From positions 1 through 62,355 of the IMG/VR virus record IMGVR_UViG_3300035156_000134: a stretch of 62,355 nucleotides of DNA, one strand, 5' to 3'. The notes below the pieces were generated by a model. That model was not told the DNA's origin and made no database searches. It saw only the letters and a list, made by a program, of their open reading frames with translations. The position numbers were made by a program, and so were the translations under genes. Below are positions 47,257 through 55,574 of the stretch, one piece after another. Origin of the DNA: a virus. Every line of letters starts with the position of its first letter. Position 1 is the stretch's first letter.

Positions 47257-48315
47257 TCAGAACGCAGCCGGATGCCTCTGGCGCAGTTGCGCTAGCGTGT
47301 AGGTGTGACCGGACTCGTCGACGAAGCGGTCCACGGACAGCTTGCCAGAGCGGAACAGTTGGCCACGGGCGGAGCCGAGGACGTCATCCTGGAAGCCGGC
47401 CGGCTGGCGCTTCAGCCAGGTGCCATAGGTCTCACTGGCCGGCACCTGGCCGTTGAGCGAGGCGCGGGTGCCCGGTGGGGACTCCGCTAGGTTGATGCCC
47501 ATCTCCTTCCAGCTCTTCAGGATGGGGATCATGGTGGACCGGCAGTTCGGATGGCCAGGCGTCCTGGGGCCTGAGTCGAGCGGGTAGACCGTACCATCTC
47601 GGCTGATGCAGATGAGGCTGGTCAGGCTGTCCAGGGTGGCCCGCCACTGCATGCCTTTCAGGACCTGGAAGTTCTGTTCGGCCGACTCCTGACGGGCGGC
47701 GGTCACCGTGTGGTTGATGGCAGTCCGAACCAGGGCCTCAGCAGAACGCTTCGTGACACCCTGGATGATACCGTCTTGCCCACCCAGCTTCGACGTCCCA
47801 CGGATCCGCCGGATGGCCGTGTCCACGGTCTCACCCTCAACCACACTGGTCCGAACGGCCTGCTCGATCCGCTTCCGCTGACTGGAGCTGTAGTCCACGA
47901 CCCACTGCTCGAGGAGACGGCCTTCAAAGGGCCGGGCGGTCACGGCTGCCCAGACTTGAACGGGCGCTGGCGTGACGAGGCTGAGCTCGATCGGCAGGAC
48001 CGACTTGACGGCACCGACCATGAAGCCGCTCTCGTAGGTGGCCAGGTCCCTCAGCTGCGACTGGACCAGGGTCATCATCTCCTGGCTGGCGGCATCGCTG
48101 ATCTTGTTGAGGCTGTGCAGCAGCCCATTCAGCCGGGTGCTCTTCACCGACCCTGAGATGTCGCCAAACTGCTGCCCGAGCTGGCCAGACACGTCGTCGG
48201 TCAGCTTCCGCAGGAAGATCACCAGGTCTTGCAGCTGGTTCTTCTTGTAGCGCTGCAAGAAGATCTCATGCTGAAGCATGAGGTCGAGCAGCTCAGTGTT
48301 GGCGTCGTCCGCCAC
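47257..48315 (-). CDS. minor head protein (SPP1 gp7/Mu gpF-like)
   Basis: The protein has 352 residues. SAEALVRTAINHTVTAARQE, GMQWRATLDSLTSLICISRDG and GPRTPGHPNCRSTMIPI are hallmark segments of the Mu F/SPP1 gp7 head morphogenesis domain. It is involved in early head assembly and possibly DNA ejection. It is adjacent to the portal. Confidence 0.88.
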   Translation of the reverse strand: MADDANTELLDLMLQHEIFLQRYKKNQLQDLVIFLRKLTDDVSGQLGQQFGDISGSVKSTRLNGLLHSLNKISDAASQEMMTLVQSQLRDLATYESGFMVGAVKSVLPIELSLVTPAPVQVWAAVTARPFEGRLLEQWVVDYSSSQRKRIEQAVRTSVVEGETVDTAIRRIRGTSKLGGQDGIIQGVTKRSAEALVRTAINHTVTAARQESAEQNFQVLKGMQWRATLDSLTSLICISRDGTVYPLDSGPRTPGHPNCRSTMIPILKSWKEMGINLAESPPGTRASLNGQVPASETYGTWLKRQPAGFQDDVLGSARGQLFRSGKLSVDRFVDESGHTYTLAQLRQRHPAAF

Positions 48316-49758
48316 TTAGGCAGCCGGTGCAGGCGCACCGGTCCCGGTCGGCGGGATGTCGTCCAGCCCTTCGTCGTCACGCTCTGCCTCGTTCTTGTCG
48401 AAGTCGAAGTCCTCACCGACCAGGCTGTTCTGGCGATAGATCTCCAGGAACTGGCGGCGGCTGAGGTCGCCCAGGCGACGGGCCTCCACGATCAGCTTCA
48501 GGCCGGCCTCGGACAGGACGCGGGTGAAGTCGAGGCTGATGTTGACCTGGCCGGTCTGCTCGAGCTTCGAGGAGTCTCCACCGAGCCAGTCGACGGTGTA
48601 CGCCAGGCCCAGCTCGATGGAGTCCTTCAAGGACAAGGCCCAGAGCTGGAGGACGGTGGTGGCTTCTTGCGCATCGATCATCCGGCCCGAGGCGGACTCG
48701 ACCGTGCCGACCTCTCCGGGCTTATCGAACTGGGCGCCGAACGCTCGCATCTGGTCGACGAGGTCGTTCAACTCCAGGCGAGCGGCCTCGAGGTGGCGGC
48801 CGTTCGACTCAACGAACTTGACGTCGCACTTTTCGCCCTTGATCCCGAAGATCGAGTTCGGCCCGAGGACGATGTCCTTCAGGTCGCCGTCGAAGTTGGT
48901 CACGACCAAGATCGGGAATGAATTCACCTGGAGCGAGCGACGCTGCTCGGACCGGATCTGGAAGTGCTCCAGGTTCATGTCGGCCAGATCGTCCAGCGGG
49001 TTCTCGGCCTGAAAGAAGCCGGTCCGCTGTAGATACAGCGGAACTAGCGTGACCTTGCCGAGGGTGTTCACCCCTTCGGCCACCTGCGTCCACACCATCC
49101 GGGTCGTGCGGGGCACGCGGGTGTGCTCCATGACGCGCCAGCCGTCCGGCGTGACGATCCGGATCTGGCGGACGTAATCGGTCTCGAACTCGTTGATGAC
49201 CTTCTCGACGGTCCGATAGTAGCGCAACTGCGTGATCTCACGGCGGCCGTTGATGACGATCGAGCGGAGGGCAATCAGGTCCATCAGAGGGATCGGCACC
49301 CAGTACGGCGCCGTGTTCCGACGCTGGTCGTCAGCTGCCGTGGCTGCCACGACGGCCTCGCGGTCCACCAGGAACAGGCCGAGGCCGCAGCTGCCGAGGG
49401 CGTTGGCCATCAGGTCCTTGGCGAAGGCCTGGACGTCGGTCCCCTCCTTGTCCACGTCCCAGCAGATCGGCTCGATGACCGGCAGCCCGCCCTCGATCTG
49501 GAAGGGCTTGGCGAAGAGCTTGCCAACGGTGTTCTGGACCGTCCGCTTGAAGTAGTTCCGCAGCCGCGCCGTCTTCAGGCGATAGTCGTAGTCGGGGTCG
49601 AACTCGTGCGGGTTCTTCGGCAGGTAGGTCTCGCCGGATGCCTGCATGGCCTTCGAGCCGCCCATGAGCGTCATCGGCAGACTGGCCTTGACCTGCATGT
49701 CGTAGATCCACGGATCCACCACGGATGGGTCCGGTACTCGGCTCGGGCTAACGGCCAT
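48316..49758 (-). CDS. portal protein (DUF4055-like)
   Basis: The protein has 480 residues. ATG 49758 (MAVSPSRVPDP) is preferred because GGAGAC precedes it; a longer frame would run into the promoter and terminase gene. DPDYDYRLKTARLRNYFKRT, TVGKLFAKPF and FEIRSEQ-like helices of the DUF4055 portal group are visible (LEHFQIRSEQRRSLQVNSFP). Forms the DNA entry vertex. Confidence 0.85.
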   Translation of the reverse strand: MAVSPSRVPDPSVVDPWIYDMQVKASLPMTLMGGSKAMQASGETYLPKNPHEFDPDYDYRLKTARLRNYFKRTVQNTVGKLFAKPFQIEGGLPVIEPICWDVDKEGTDVQAFAKDLMANALGSCGLGLFLVDREAVVAATAADDQRRNTAPYWVPIPLMDLIALRSIVINGRREITQLRYYRTVEKVINEFETDYVRQIRIVTPDGWRVMEHTRVPRTTRMVWTQVAEGVNTLGKVTLVPLYLQRTGFFQAENPLDDLADMNLEHFQIRSEQRRSLQVNSFPILVVTNFDGDLKDIVLGPNSIFGIKGEKCDVKFVESNGRHLEAARLELNDLVDQMRAFGAQFDKPGEVGTVESASGRMIDAQEATTVLQLWALSLKDSIELGLAYTVDWLGGDSSKLEQTGQVNISLDFTRVLSEAGLKLIVEARRLGDLSRRQFLEIYRQNSLVGEDFDFDKNEAERDDEGLDDIPPTGTGAPAPAA

Positions 49759-51178
49759 GACTTGTCTCCATCCCTTCCGCGAACATACCCTTGCGGGAGG
49801 CGCTCTGTACATCTTTGACGGCCAGCTCGGTCACGGCCCAGACCAGCGCATCCATCCGGTCAGCCAGCATCTTACCAGCCTGGGCCGGCGAGTAGCTCAC
49901 CATCTGATCTTCGAGCTCCTTCATCATGCCCACGTGGTGGACCATGTTCCGCTCGTACAACGCCGAAACAGGCTCGGCCCGGGTCAACTTGCCGCGACTG
50001 GCATAGACGGCCTTGTAGTTGTAGAGGCCGTAGTTGTTCAGGCCCGCCGTGGTGCGGAGGGTGTTCTCGACCATGGCGCCGCCGTTGTTCGCCTCGGCGA
50101 TCAGCTTGTCCGCCTTGTGCAGGTGGAACTGCGACATGGCTTTCCGGGCCCACTCGATCGGTGTCCCTTGGATCGACGCGTCCTCGAGAACGTAGACGTG
50201 GCCGTTGGCAGCCAAACCAGCCGTGACGATGCCGGACTCGGCTTCATCCTTCTCCGAGATGGAGGGATCGACGGCGGTGACCACCCGGATCAGCGGCGGC
50301 ACGTCTGGCAGCTGGACTCGGTTACGGTCGATGTCCTTGGCCGACCACAAGGCGCCCATGATGTCAAGCAGCAGCTCGCCCGCGATCTCCTGGCGACCGA
50401 GGCGGGTGCCCTCGTAGTTCGAGACGACGGCATCGAAGAAGGTCGGGGCGAGGTTGGCTCGGTTGTCGTAGGTGGACCCGGACGTGATAAACGTCGTCCG
50501 GGCCTTAGCGATCTTCACCAGAGCAGGTACAGGTTTCGGGGTCGTTGTAATGCAGATCTGAGGCCCAATAGTCCGGGTGCGAACGAGACGCATCCCGAAC
50601 AGCAACATGTCCCAGACCGCCTGTGCATCTGGCCAGGCTGCGAGCTCGTCAACCCACGCAACATGGTGCTGCGGACCACGAAGGCGGTCAGCTTCTTCGG
50701 CGGAGAAGAGTGTGGCAATGCTTCCATCCTTCCAGGTCAACCGCCGCTTCGAGCTCTCGTACTTCGGCATGTTGTTCGGTGGACAGATCGCGAGGATGCC
50801 TGAGTCACCTTCGACCATGATATCGCGGGCGTCACCGGCGGTCGGGCCGACGAGTGCACACCGGATGGGCTTCTTCCGACGCTGCGCATCCTCCACCTCT
50901 TGGCGGATATACTCGGCGCCAGCCCGGGTCTTGCCGAAGCCGCGGCCGGCCAGGATCAACCAGGCGAACCACATCAGCTCCTTGCGGTCTTCGTCCTTCG
51001 GATCCTGGCTGTTGGCCCAGGGGAACATGTCCGGCTTCAGCTGGGCAGGGCGCGCGTTGATCGGCCACATGAACTTCAGCTTGGCCTTGAGCTCAGGCGG
51101 AAGCTTCGAGAGCATCTGCGCCACGAGGTGCGCCTTCTCTGGCCCTGCTGCCTTCAACACCTCCTGCAACGTACGCAT
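49748..51178 (-). CDS. terminase large subunit
   Basis: The protein has 476 residues. Walker A LAGRGFGKT, Walker B HHVAWVDE, motif III-like CITTTPKP in the ATPase half, and a C-terminal RNase-H-like nuclease with VTAVDPS, LIAEANNGG and MDALVWAV acidic motifs. It drives DNA packaging. It is separated from the probable small subunit (59703) by about 8.5 kb. Its last 11 bases overlap the portal start. Confidence 0.9.
   Translation of the reverse strand: MRTLQEVLKAAGPEKAHLVAQMLSKLPPELKAKLKFMWPINARPAQLKPDMFPWANSQDPKDEDRKELMWFAWLILAGRGFGKTRAGAEYIRQEVEDAQRRKKPIRCALVGPTAGDARDIMVEGDSGILAICPPNNMPKYESSKRRLTWKDGSIATLFSAEEADRLRGPQHHVAWVDELAAWPDAQAVWDMLLFGMRLVRTRTIGPQICITTTPKPVPALVKIAKARTTFITSGSTYDNRANLAPTFFDAVVSNYEGTRLGRQEIAGELLLDIMGALWSAKDIDRNRVQLPDVPPLIRVVTAVDPSISEKDEAESGIVTAGLAANGHVYVLEDASIQGTPIEWARKAMSQFHLHKADKLIAEANNGGAMVENTLRTTAGLNNYGLYNYKAVYASRGKLTRAEPVSALYERNMVHHVGMMKELEDQMVSYSPAQAGKMLADRMDALVWAVTELAVKDVQSASRKGMFAEGMETSHGR
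49782..49811 (-). promoter_or_regulatory. TGTACA-family promoter inside terminase gene end
   Basis: TGTACA (49811-49806), 18-base spacer, TATGTT (49787-49782), placed 24-53 bases before the portal ATG. Because it lies in coding sequence, the match is less certain. Confidence 0.45.
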
Positions 51179-51180
51179 GG

Positions 51181-51432
51181 TTACAGGATCCGGGCAGTGA
51201 CGAGGGCGATGCCGTCGTTCAGCTCACTGCGCTTGGCCACGGTCACCTCGCACGCCTCGCCATTGATCTCGACGGTCTTGCCGACCGACGGGAGCTTGCC
51301 GAGGTAGGCCACCTGGTAAAAGCCAGGCTTGCCATCCTGCCGCTTGAGGCTGGCCTCACCAGCGTAGACCATGCCGAAGTCCACATGGGTCGTGGCGATC
51401 GGCGTGACCTGACCATAGACGATGCGGCTCAT
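51181..51432 (-). CDS. small structural-type protein
   Basis: The protein has 83 residues, beta-rich (MSRIVYGQVTPIATTHVDFG; VGKTVEINGEACEVTVAKR). Overlaps upstream gene by ATGA. It sits between terminase and repeat-fibre genes; possibly a small decoration or fibre-linking protein. Confidence 0.6.
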   Translation of the reverse strand: MSRIVYGQVTPIATTHVDFGMVYAGEASLKRQDGKPGFYQVAYLGKLPSVGKTVEINGEACEVTVAKRSELNDGIALVTARIL

Positions 51433-51806
51433 TGGTTTTCAGCCTTGATGATGAGCGTCCGCTGGCGTTTGCGGGGCGGGTTGTTGTCGGTCCAGCCCGT
51501 GAAGAGCAGGGGCAGCTTCTTCTCGGTGTCGAACATCGAGTCATCTCGCTTGGTCTCGTCGATCTCGGACCAGAACCGAAGGACGTTCCCACCTGTCAGA
51601 GTGGTCACGTAGCCAGGATCGGTCTTGATCACCAGACCCATCGTCACAGCCTCGAGGTAGCGCTCGAGCGTGTAGGTGACGAAGCTCTCACCCACCTGAA
51701 GCAGATCATCCTCGCCGTCGCCTCGGCTAAAGGTCTCTTCCCAGTCCAGGATCTCGTGCGGATCCATGGTCTGCGTGAAGGGTTCAGCACTCGCAGGTAC
51801 GGCCAT
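51429..51806 (-). CDS. hypothetical virion-associated protein
   Basis: The protein has 125 residues (MAVPASAEPFTQTMDPHEIL...). GGGAG precedes the ATG. EFTSRG-like acid motifs and VTTLTGGNVLRFWSEIDETK suggest a beta-structured protein. Its neighbour order (repeat protein, this, small beta protein, TerL) suggests a head-fibre attachment role; inference only. Confidence 0.55.
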   Translation of the reverse strand: MAVPASAEPFTQTMDPHEILDWEETFSRGDGEDDLLQVGESFVTYTLERYLEAVTMGLVIKTDPGYVTTLTGGNVLRFWSEIDETKRDDSMFDTEKKLPLLFTGWTDNNPPRKRQRTLIIKAENQ

Positions 51807-51816
51807 CTGAAACTCC

Positions 51817-53676
51817 CTACCCCATGACTTGCCGCCGACTGCCGTCAGCGGTTAGTTCAATCTTTCTCGTGCCGCTAACCGTGAGGGTTTGGCGACGGCT
51901 GCCGACAGCCTTCATGGTGTGTCGCCGCACCACTGACGGTGGGCTGCTCGGCCGTAGTGACGCGGCGTAGACGCTGTCAGCGTCCTCGACCATGTTGGCC
52001 ACCGCCCGTACCATGACTTTAGCCATACCAGCACAGGTGTCCTCACCCTCGGCCAGGCTGGCCTGGGCGCTGACCCGGGCGATGGAGAGGCCTTGGGCTA
52101 GGTCAGCACCTTCCGTCATCAGGGCCTGCGCAACCACGCGGACCTGGCCAGACCCAGACGAGGTATCAGGCTGATCGAAGATGATCATGGCCGCGTAGGT
52201 GGGCAGGACGCCAGTGGCGACCAAGGTGTCGGCCCCTTCGCTCAGGAAGCCGACCATGCCGATCGTGCTGCCCGAGACGCTCTGCACCAGGTCCGCACCC
52301 TCGACCAAGGTGGCCTGAGCAGCCACGCGAGCCTGGGCCGTAGCGACTACGGTGTCTGGCGCTTCACTCATCAACGCCTGGCCGGTGGCCAGGGCACCGA
52401 CGATGCTCACCAGCGTGTCAGCCCCTTCGGCCAACGTGCCGATCATCACCTTCGGAGCGACGTTCACAGATTGGATCGTGTCCTCGCCCTCGGTCAGTGA
52501 GACCTGCGCCGTGACGCGGAGCGTGCCAGTGCCGGATGCGGTGTCGTCGGCTTCGACCAAGGCCGCGGCTGCTGTGGCTCGGGCTGTCCCGGCGGCCACG
52601 ACCGTGTCGGCGCCTTCGACGAGCAGGGCGCTGAGCTGGACACTGGACGTGACCAGGCCAACTGAGGCGATCGTGTCGGCACCCTCGGTCAGGGACGCCG
52701 TGGCCTGGACTGCGACCTTCGTCGTAGCCTGCGTGGTGTCGGCGCCCTCAGTGAGGGAGGCCGAGGCCTTCGTTGCCACCTTGGCCGTGGCGGTGACGGT
52801 GTCGGCACCTTCGACGATCGCGGCGGTAGCCTGCACACGGCCGGTGCCGACCGAGGCGATGGTGTCGGCCCCCTCGGTCATGCTCGCCGTGGCCTGGACT
52901 CGAAGCACTGCCACAGCCGTGGCTACATCAGCTCCTTCGGCCAAGGTTGCTGTGGCAGTCCGACCCGTAGGAGCGGCGTCCATGATCGAGTAGCCAGTCG
53001 GCGGCGGATAGGCGTGGCCCGCCGCCCCGTGGTTGATCGTGATCGGCCCGCCGCCGGTCGACAGATATGCCGCGAACGCGAACGCCGGCGTCGGGCCGGT
53101 GCGGGGCAGGGTCCAGCCGCCGGTAACGGTGAGTGGATTGCCGTACCACGGCCCGGCGTTGACAGCGACGAAGCACATGCCGGTGGCGATGTCGATCGCC
53201 AGCCGGATGAGGTCGTTCGCTGCCCAGGTCGGGCCGAAGGTGTCGTAGCCGGAGAAGTCGTCGCCGAGCGCTCCGTTTGGATATGACCCGAAGCCGTTGT
53301 TCGACTGGCCGAGGTAGCCCGGATTTAGCGGCCCCTCGGCCTGGTTGATCACGCCAACTGCGATCTGCGTTCCGCCGCCCGTGCTAACCCGCATCTCGGT
53401 GTACCATTTGCCTGACGATTTGAAAGGCGAGGCGGCGACGGCATATCCGCTGCCGGTGAAGGCGATCGTGCGGTCACCGTTCGAGCGGGTGAACGGCGGC
53501 GACGCGGTGAAGGCTGGATCGAACCCGACGGGCGCTGCAGCGCCGGCTCCGGAAACCACAGCTGTCGCGACGCAGACGTCAGCTCCCTCGGCGAGATTGA
53601 CGACGTTGCCAGGCGAGGCAGCTGTGAGCGGATTGCCTGCGACTGGGCCGAAGGCTACTGGGCCACGGCCAGGCAT
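51817..53676 (-). CDS. SPRY-like fibre protein with 16 EGADT repeats
   Basis: The protein has 619 residues. Residues 45-220 form a SPRY/concanavalin-like domain (SGKWYTEMRVSTGGG, QIAVGVINQAEG, DLIRLAIDIATGMCF). Residues about 235-580 contain about 16 tandem repeats of 21-23 residues with core [TVAS]-E-G-A-D-T-x-x-A (for example TEGADTIASVGTGRVQA). A basic tail (SRRQTLTVSGTRKIELTADG) ends it. The repeat predicts an elongated beta-solenoid rod. Probably a virion fibre; the SPRY-like part may bind sugars or proteins. Confidence 0.7.
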   Translation of the reverse strand: MPGRGPVAFGPVAGNPLTAASPGNVVNLAEGADVCVATAVVSGAGAAAPVGFDPAFTASPPFTRSNGDRTIAFTGSGYAVAASPFKSSGKWYTEMRVSTGGGTQIAVGVINQAEGPLNPGYLGQSNNGFGSYPNGALGDDFSGYDTFGPTWAANDLIRLAIDIATGMCFVAVNAGPWYGNPLTVTGGWTLPRTGPTPAFAFAAYLSTGGGPITINHGAAGHAYPPPTGYSIMDAAPTGRTATATLAEGADVATAVAVLRVQATASMTEGADTIASVGTGRVQATAAIVEGADTVTATAKVATKASASLTEGADTTQATTKVAVQATASLTEGADTIASVGLVTSSVQLSALLVEGADTVVAAGTARATAAAALVEADDTASGTGTLRVTAQVSLTEGEDTIQSVNVAPKVMIGTLAEGADTLVSIVGALATGQALMSEAPDTVVATAQARVAAQATLVEGADLVQSVSGSTIGMVGFLSEGADTLVATGVLPTYAAMIIFDQPDTSSGSGQVRVVAQALMTEGADLAQGLSIARVSAQASLAEGEDTCAGMAKVMVRAVANMVEDADSVYAASLRPSSPPSVVRRHTMKAVGSRRQTLTVSGTRKIELTADGSRRQVMG

Positions 53677-53679
53677 GAC

Positions 53680-54426
53680 CTAGCGAACCCGCTGGATGGC
53701 GAACGCCGCGGAGTTAATAGGCCCGAAGCTGCCGCCGTTGTCATAGTAGACGAACGCGCGGAGCTGTTGGCCTGCCGTCAGCGGCATGAGGCGGCTGTTG
53801 TACGAGCCACTGCGGTTGGGCGCCGTGACCGACCACTGGAAGCCGGGCGAGTCAGCGTTGATGATATCGATGCCGAGCCCGTGGCTGATGCCAGCACCTG
53901 GGCCACCGCCCTGCGGATCCGCTACCCGAACCTTGAGCTGGCAGTCATAGAGGCCGGTCTGCTGAACCGTATACTCGTTGCGGTTGATCTTGTTCCAACC
54001 ACCGTGCGTGTCGGTCGTGGCCGGCCAAGCGTTGCCGCCATTGGCATTGTCCCACGCTATTGTGGTGAAGGCATTTGCCGTGTTGTAGAACGGGTTGGCG
54101 TCCGAGTTGTTGCGCTCGACCACCAGGACCGGCCAATCCGGCACATGCGCTTTGGATAGGTACGCGACTGAGACAGTGGCACTAGTCGAGACGTTGAGCA
54201 GCGCGCCGGTCGAGCTGGCCGAGAGGCCGCGCGCCAGCGTGCCATTGAAGGTGTACGCGCCGGTGCCAGTTTCCCACGCGGTGCCGTCAATGATCAGATA
54301 CTCGACCTGGGTGACGCCGCTCGTCCAGACCGTGTTGAAGTGCCGATAGCCCGGGACAGCAGCCCCTAGGGTCAAGGCGCCAGTGCCGCCACCCGCCACA
54401 GTTGTCATGACGCGGTCAGCGATCAT
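53680..54426 (-). CDS. fibre protein with C1q-like jelly roll
   Basis: The protein has 248 residues. Residues 1-115: beta-structured attachment part. Residues 120-248: YTVQQTGLYDCQLKVRVAD, SRLMPLTAGQQLRAFVYYD and NSAAFAIQRVR follow the pattern of C1q/TNF-like trimeric jelly rolls used at fibre tips. Coupled with its neighbours. Confidence 0.65.
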   Translation of the reverse strand: MIADRVMTTVAGGGTGALTLGAAVPGYRHFNTVWTSGVTQVEYLIIDGTAWETGTGAYTFNGTLARGLSASSTGALLNVSTSATVSVAYLSKAHVPDWPVLVVERNNSDANPFYNTANAFTTIAWDNANGGNAWPATTDTHGGWNKINRNEYTVQQTGLYDCQLKVRVADPQGGGPGAGISHGLGIDIINADSPGFQWSVTAPNRSGSYNSRLMPLTAGQQLRAFVYYDNGGSFGPINSAAFAIQRVR

Positions 54427-54710
54427 GCGGAATATCCTTCAGCCCAGGCCGTAAGCCGGTTCCATTGAGCAATCGTCGGAGCCCAGTTCGGGTTGGCTGT
54501 GGCGGTCTCCAACTGTGCTAGCACCGACTGCTCAGCTACGGTGAGGTCGTACTCCCGAGCTTGCTCCATCCACGCTTCAAGCTGCTGGCGGTTCAGAGGC
54601 AGGCTCAGATCCACGCGAAGCGGTGGGCCACCCCGGACCGGATCACCGTCGGCCACGACTGGCGGGTTCGGTGGCCTAGGGTTCCTGGCCTTCTTCGGCG
54701 CCAGGGCCAT
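54423..54710 (-). CDS. small fibre-associated protein
   Basis: The protein has 95 residues: Pro/Lys-rich N-terminus then two helices (NRQQLEAWMEQAREYDL, WAPTIAQWNRLTAWAEG). Perhaps an adaptor in the fibre complex. No family recognised. Confidence 0.6.
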   Translation of the reverse strand: MALAPKKARNPRPPNPPVVADGDPVRGGPPLRVDLSLPLNRQQLEAWMEQAREYDLTVAEQSVLAQLETATANPNWAPTIAQWNRLTAWAEGYSA

Positions 54711-54711
54711 C

Positions 54712-55119
54712 TTACGCGTTCGCAGCGGTGATCTGGAACGCCGAGATGGTCACGGCCTGGGCGAGCGCGACGTTGGTGTTGTCCACCGTCATGTCGCCGC
54801 CACCGCCGGTGGCCGTCACAGTCCCCTGCAGGTGGCAGGTCGTGCCGTCGCTCGCGTAGATGCGGAAGTGGCCGATCACGCCGGCGGCGTCCGCCGAGAG
54901 GTCCTCCCAGGTGCCGCTCTTGGCCTTCGTGCCGCCCGAGGCGGCCAGGAGCCAGTCGGCGGGCAGATTGAGCGTGGCGACCGTGGTGCCCGAGTTCGCT
55001 GCCGCGCAGCTGGCAGGAGGCGCACCGGTGAAGAGCTTCATGATGGCCGAGACGCCGATGGCTGTCTCGATGGCGTCCAGCCGAGCGTTTCGGACTGCGA
55101 CGGACTGCTGAAGTGCCAT
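54712..55119 (-). CDS. beta-rich virion protein
   Basis: The protein has 135 residues. An N-terminal helix (AVRNARLDAIETAIG) is followed by strands (LKLFTGAPPASC-like, GHFRIYASDGTTCHLQG, TVDNTNVALAQAVTISAF). This layout is common for small phage structural proteins encoded next to fibre genes. GGGAG precedes ATG 55119; a promoter lies 30-60 bases upstream. Confidence 0.65.
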   Translation of the reverse strand: MALQQSVAVRNARLDAIETAIGVSAIMKLFTGAPPASCAAANSGTTVATLNLPADWLLAASGGTKAKSGTWEDLSADAAGVIGHFRIYASDGTTCHLQGTVTATGGGGDMTVDNTNVALAQAVTISAFQITAANA

Positions 55120-55148
55120 GCGTGAGCTCCCTGATAGGTTAGCCCGGC

Positions 55149-55178
55149 GTCATACCATCAGCAGGCGAGATTTGTACA
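55149..55178 (-). promoter_or_regulatory. TGTACA-family promoter for fibre operon
   Basis: TGTACA (55178-55173), 18-base spacer, TATGAC (55154-55149), 30 bases before ATG 55119. Confidence 0.55.
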
Positions 55179-55184
55179 TGGGCT

Positions 55185-55215
55185 CTGGGCCGCTCCAGAC
55201 ATCGAAGCGGCCCAG
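55185..55215 (-). terminator. strong hairpin, probable terminator
   Basis: CTGGGCCGCT (55215-55206 on minus) pairs perfectly with AGCGGCCCAG (55194-55185). No U-run follows, but it separates the 55228 gene from the promoter at 55149-55178. Confidence 0.6.
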
Positions 55216-55227
55216 GCCATAGGCTGA

Positions 55228-55407
55228 TCAGTCGCAGAGCTCTTTGGCGCGCTTGACCGCGGGGCAAGGTGTCTCCACCGTCCCGTTGTCACCGACCACG
55301 ATCGTGTTGGTCGGTTCACGGATCCGGTCCTCGTTGTCACAGGCGACCAACGCGGCCGAGACTGCCAGGCTGGCACAACCGATCAAGAGCATGCGTGAGA
55401 ACTTCAT
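55228..55407 (-). CDS. small lipoprotein
   Basis: The protein has 59 residues with a signal peptide (MLLIGCASLAVSAALVAC) and lipobox LVAC (Cys23). The mature part is about 36 residues, acidic/polar, with two more Cys (TPCPAVKRAKELCD). AAGGAGG precedes the ATG. It could block superinfection at the envelope or act with the downstream exported proteins; inference. Confidence 0.7.
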   Translation of the reverse strand: MKFSRMLLIGCASLAVSAALVACDNEDRIREPTNTIVVGDNGTVETPCPAVKRAKELCD

Positions 55408-55418
55408 AACTTCCTCCT

Positions 55419-55574
55419 TCATTCGTAGACGTAAGGGTGAACCAACTCTTTGGTCTGGCGGTCCAGCTCCTCGAGATGGTTCAGCTTCGCCGTCACCGAG
55501 AGGCTGGCCACCAAGATGACGATGGTCATCAGGTTCGCCAGCAGGATGACGAAGAACAGCTTGACGGCGCTCAT
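55419..55574 (-). CDS. small single-span membrane protein
   Basis: The protein has 51 residues: MSAVKLFFVILLANLMTIVI, ending the membrane segment at about 26, then KLNHLEELDRQTKELVHPYV as a cytoplasmic or periplasmic helix. ATGA overlap with the upstream glycosidase-like gene. Together with the lipoprotein it makes an envelope-directed trio. Confidence 0.6.
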   Translation of the reverse strand: MSAVKLFFVILLANLMTIVILVASLSVTAKLNHLEELDRQTKELVHPYVYE

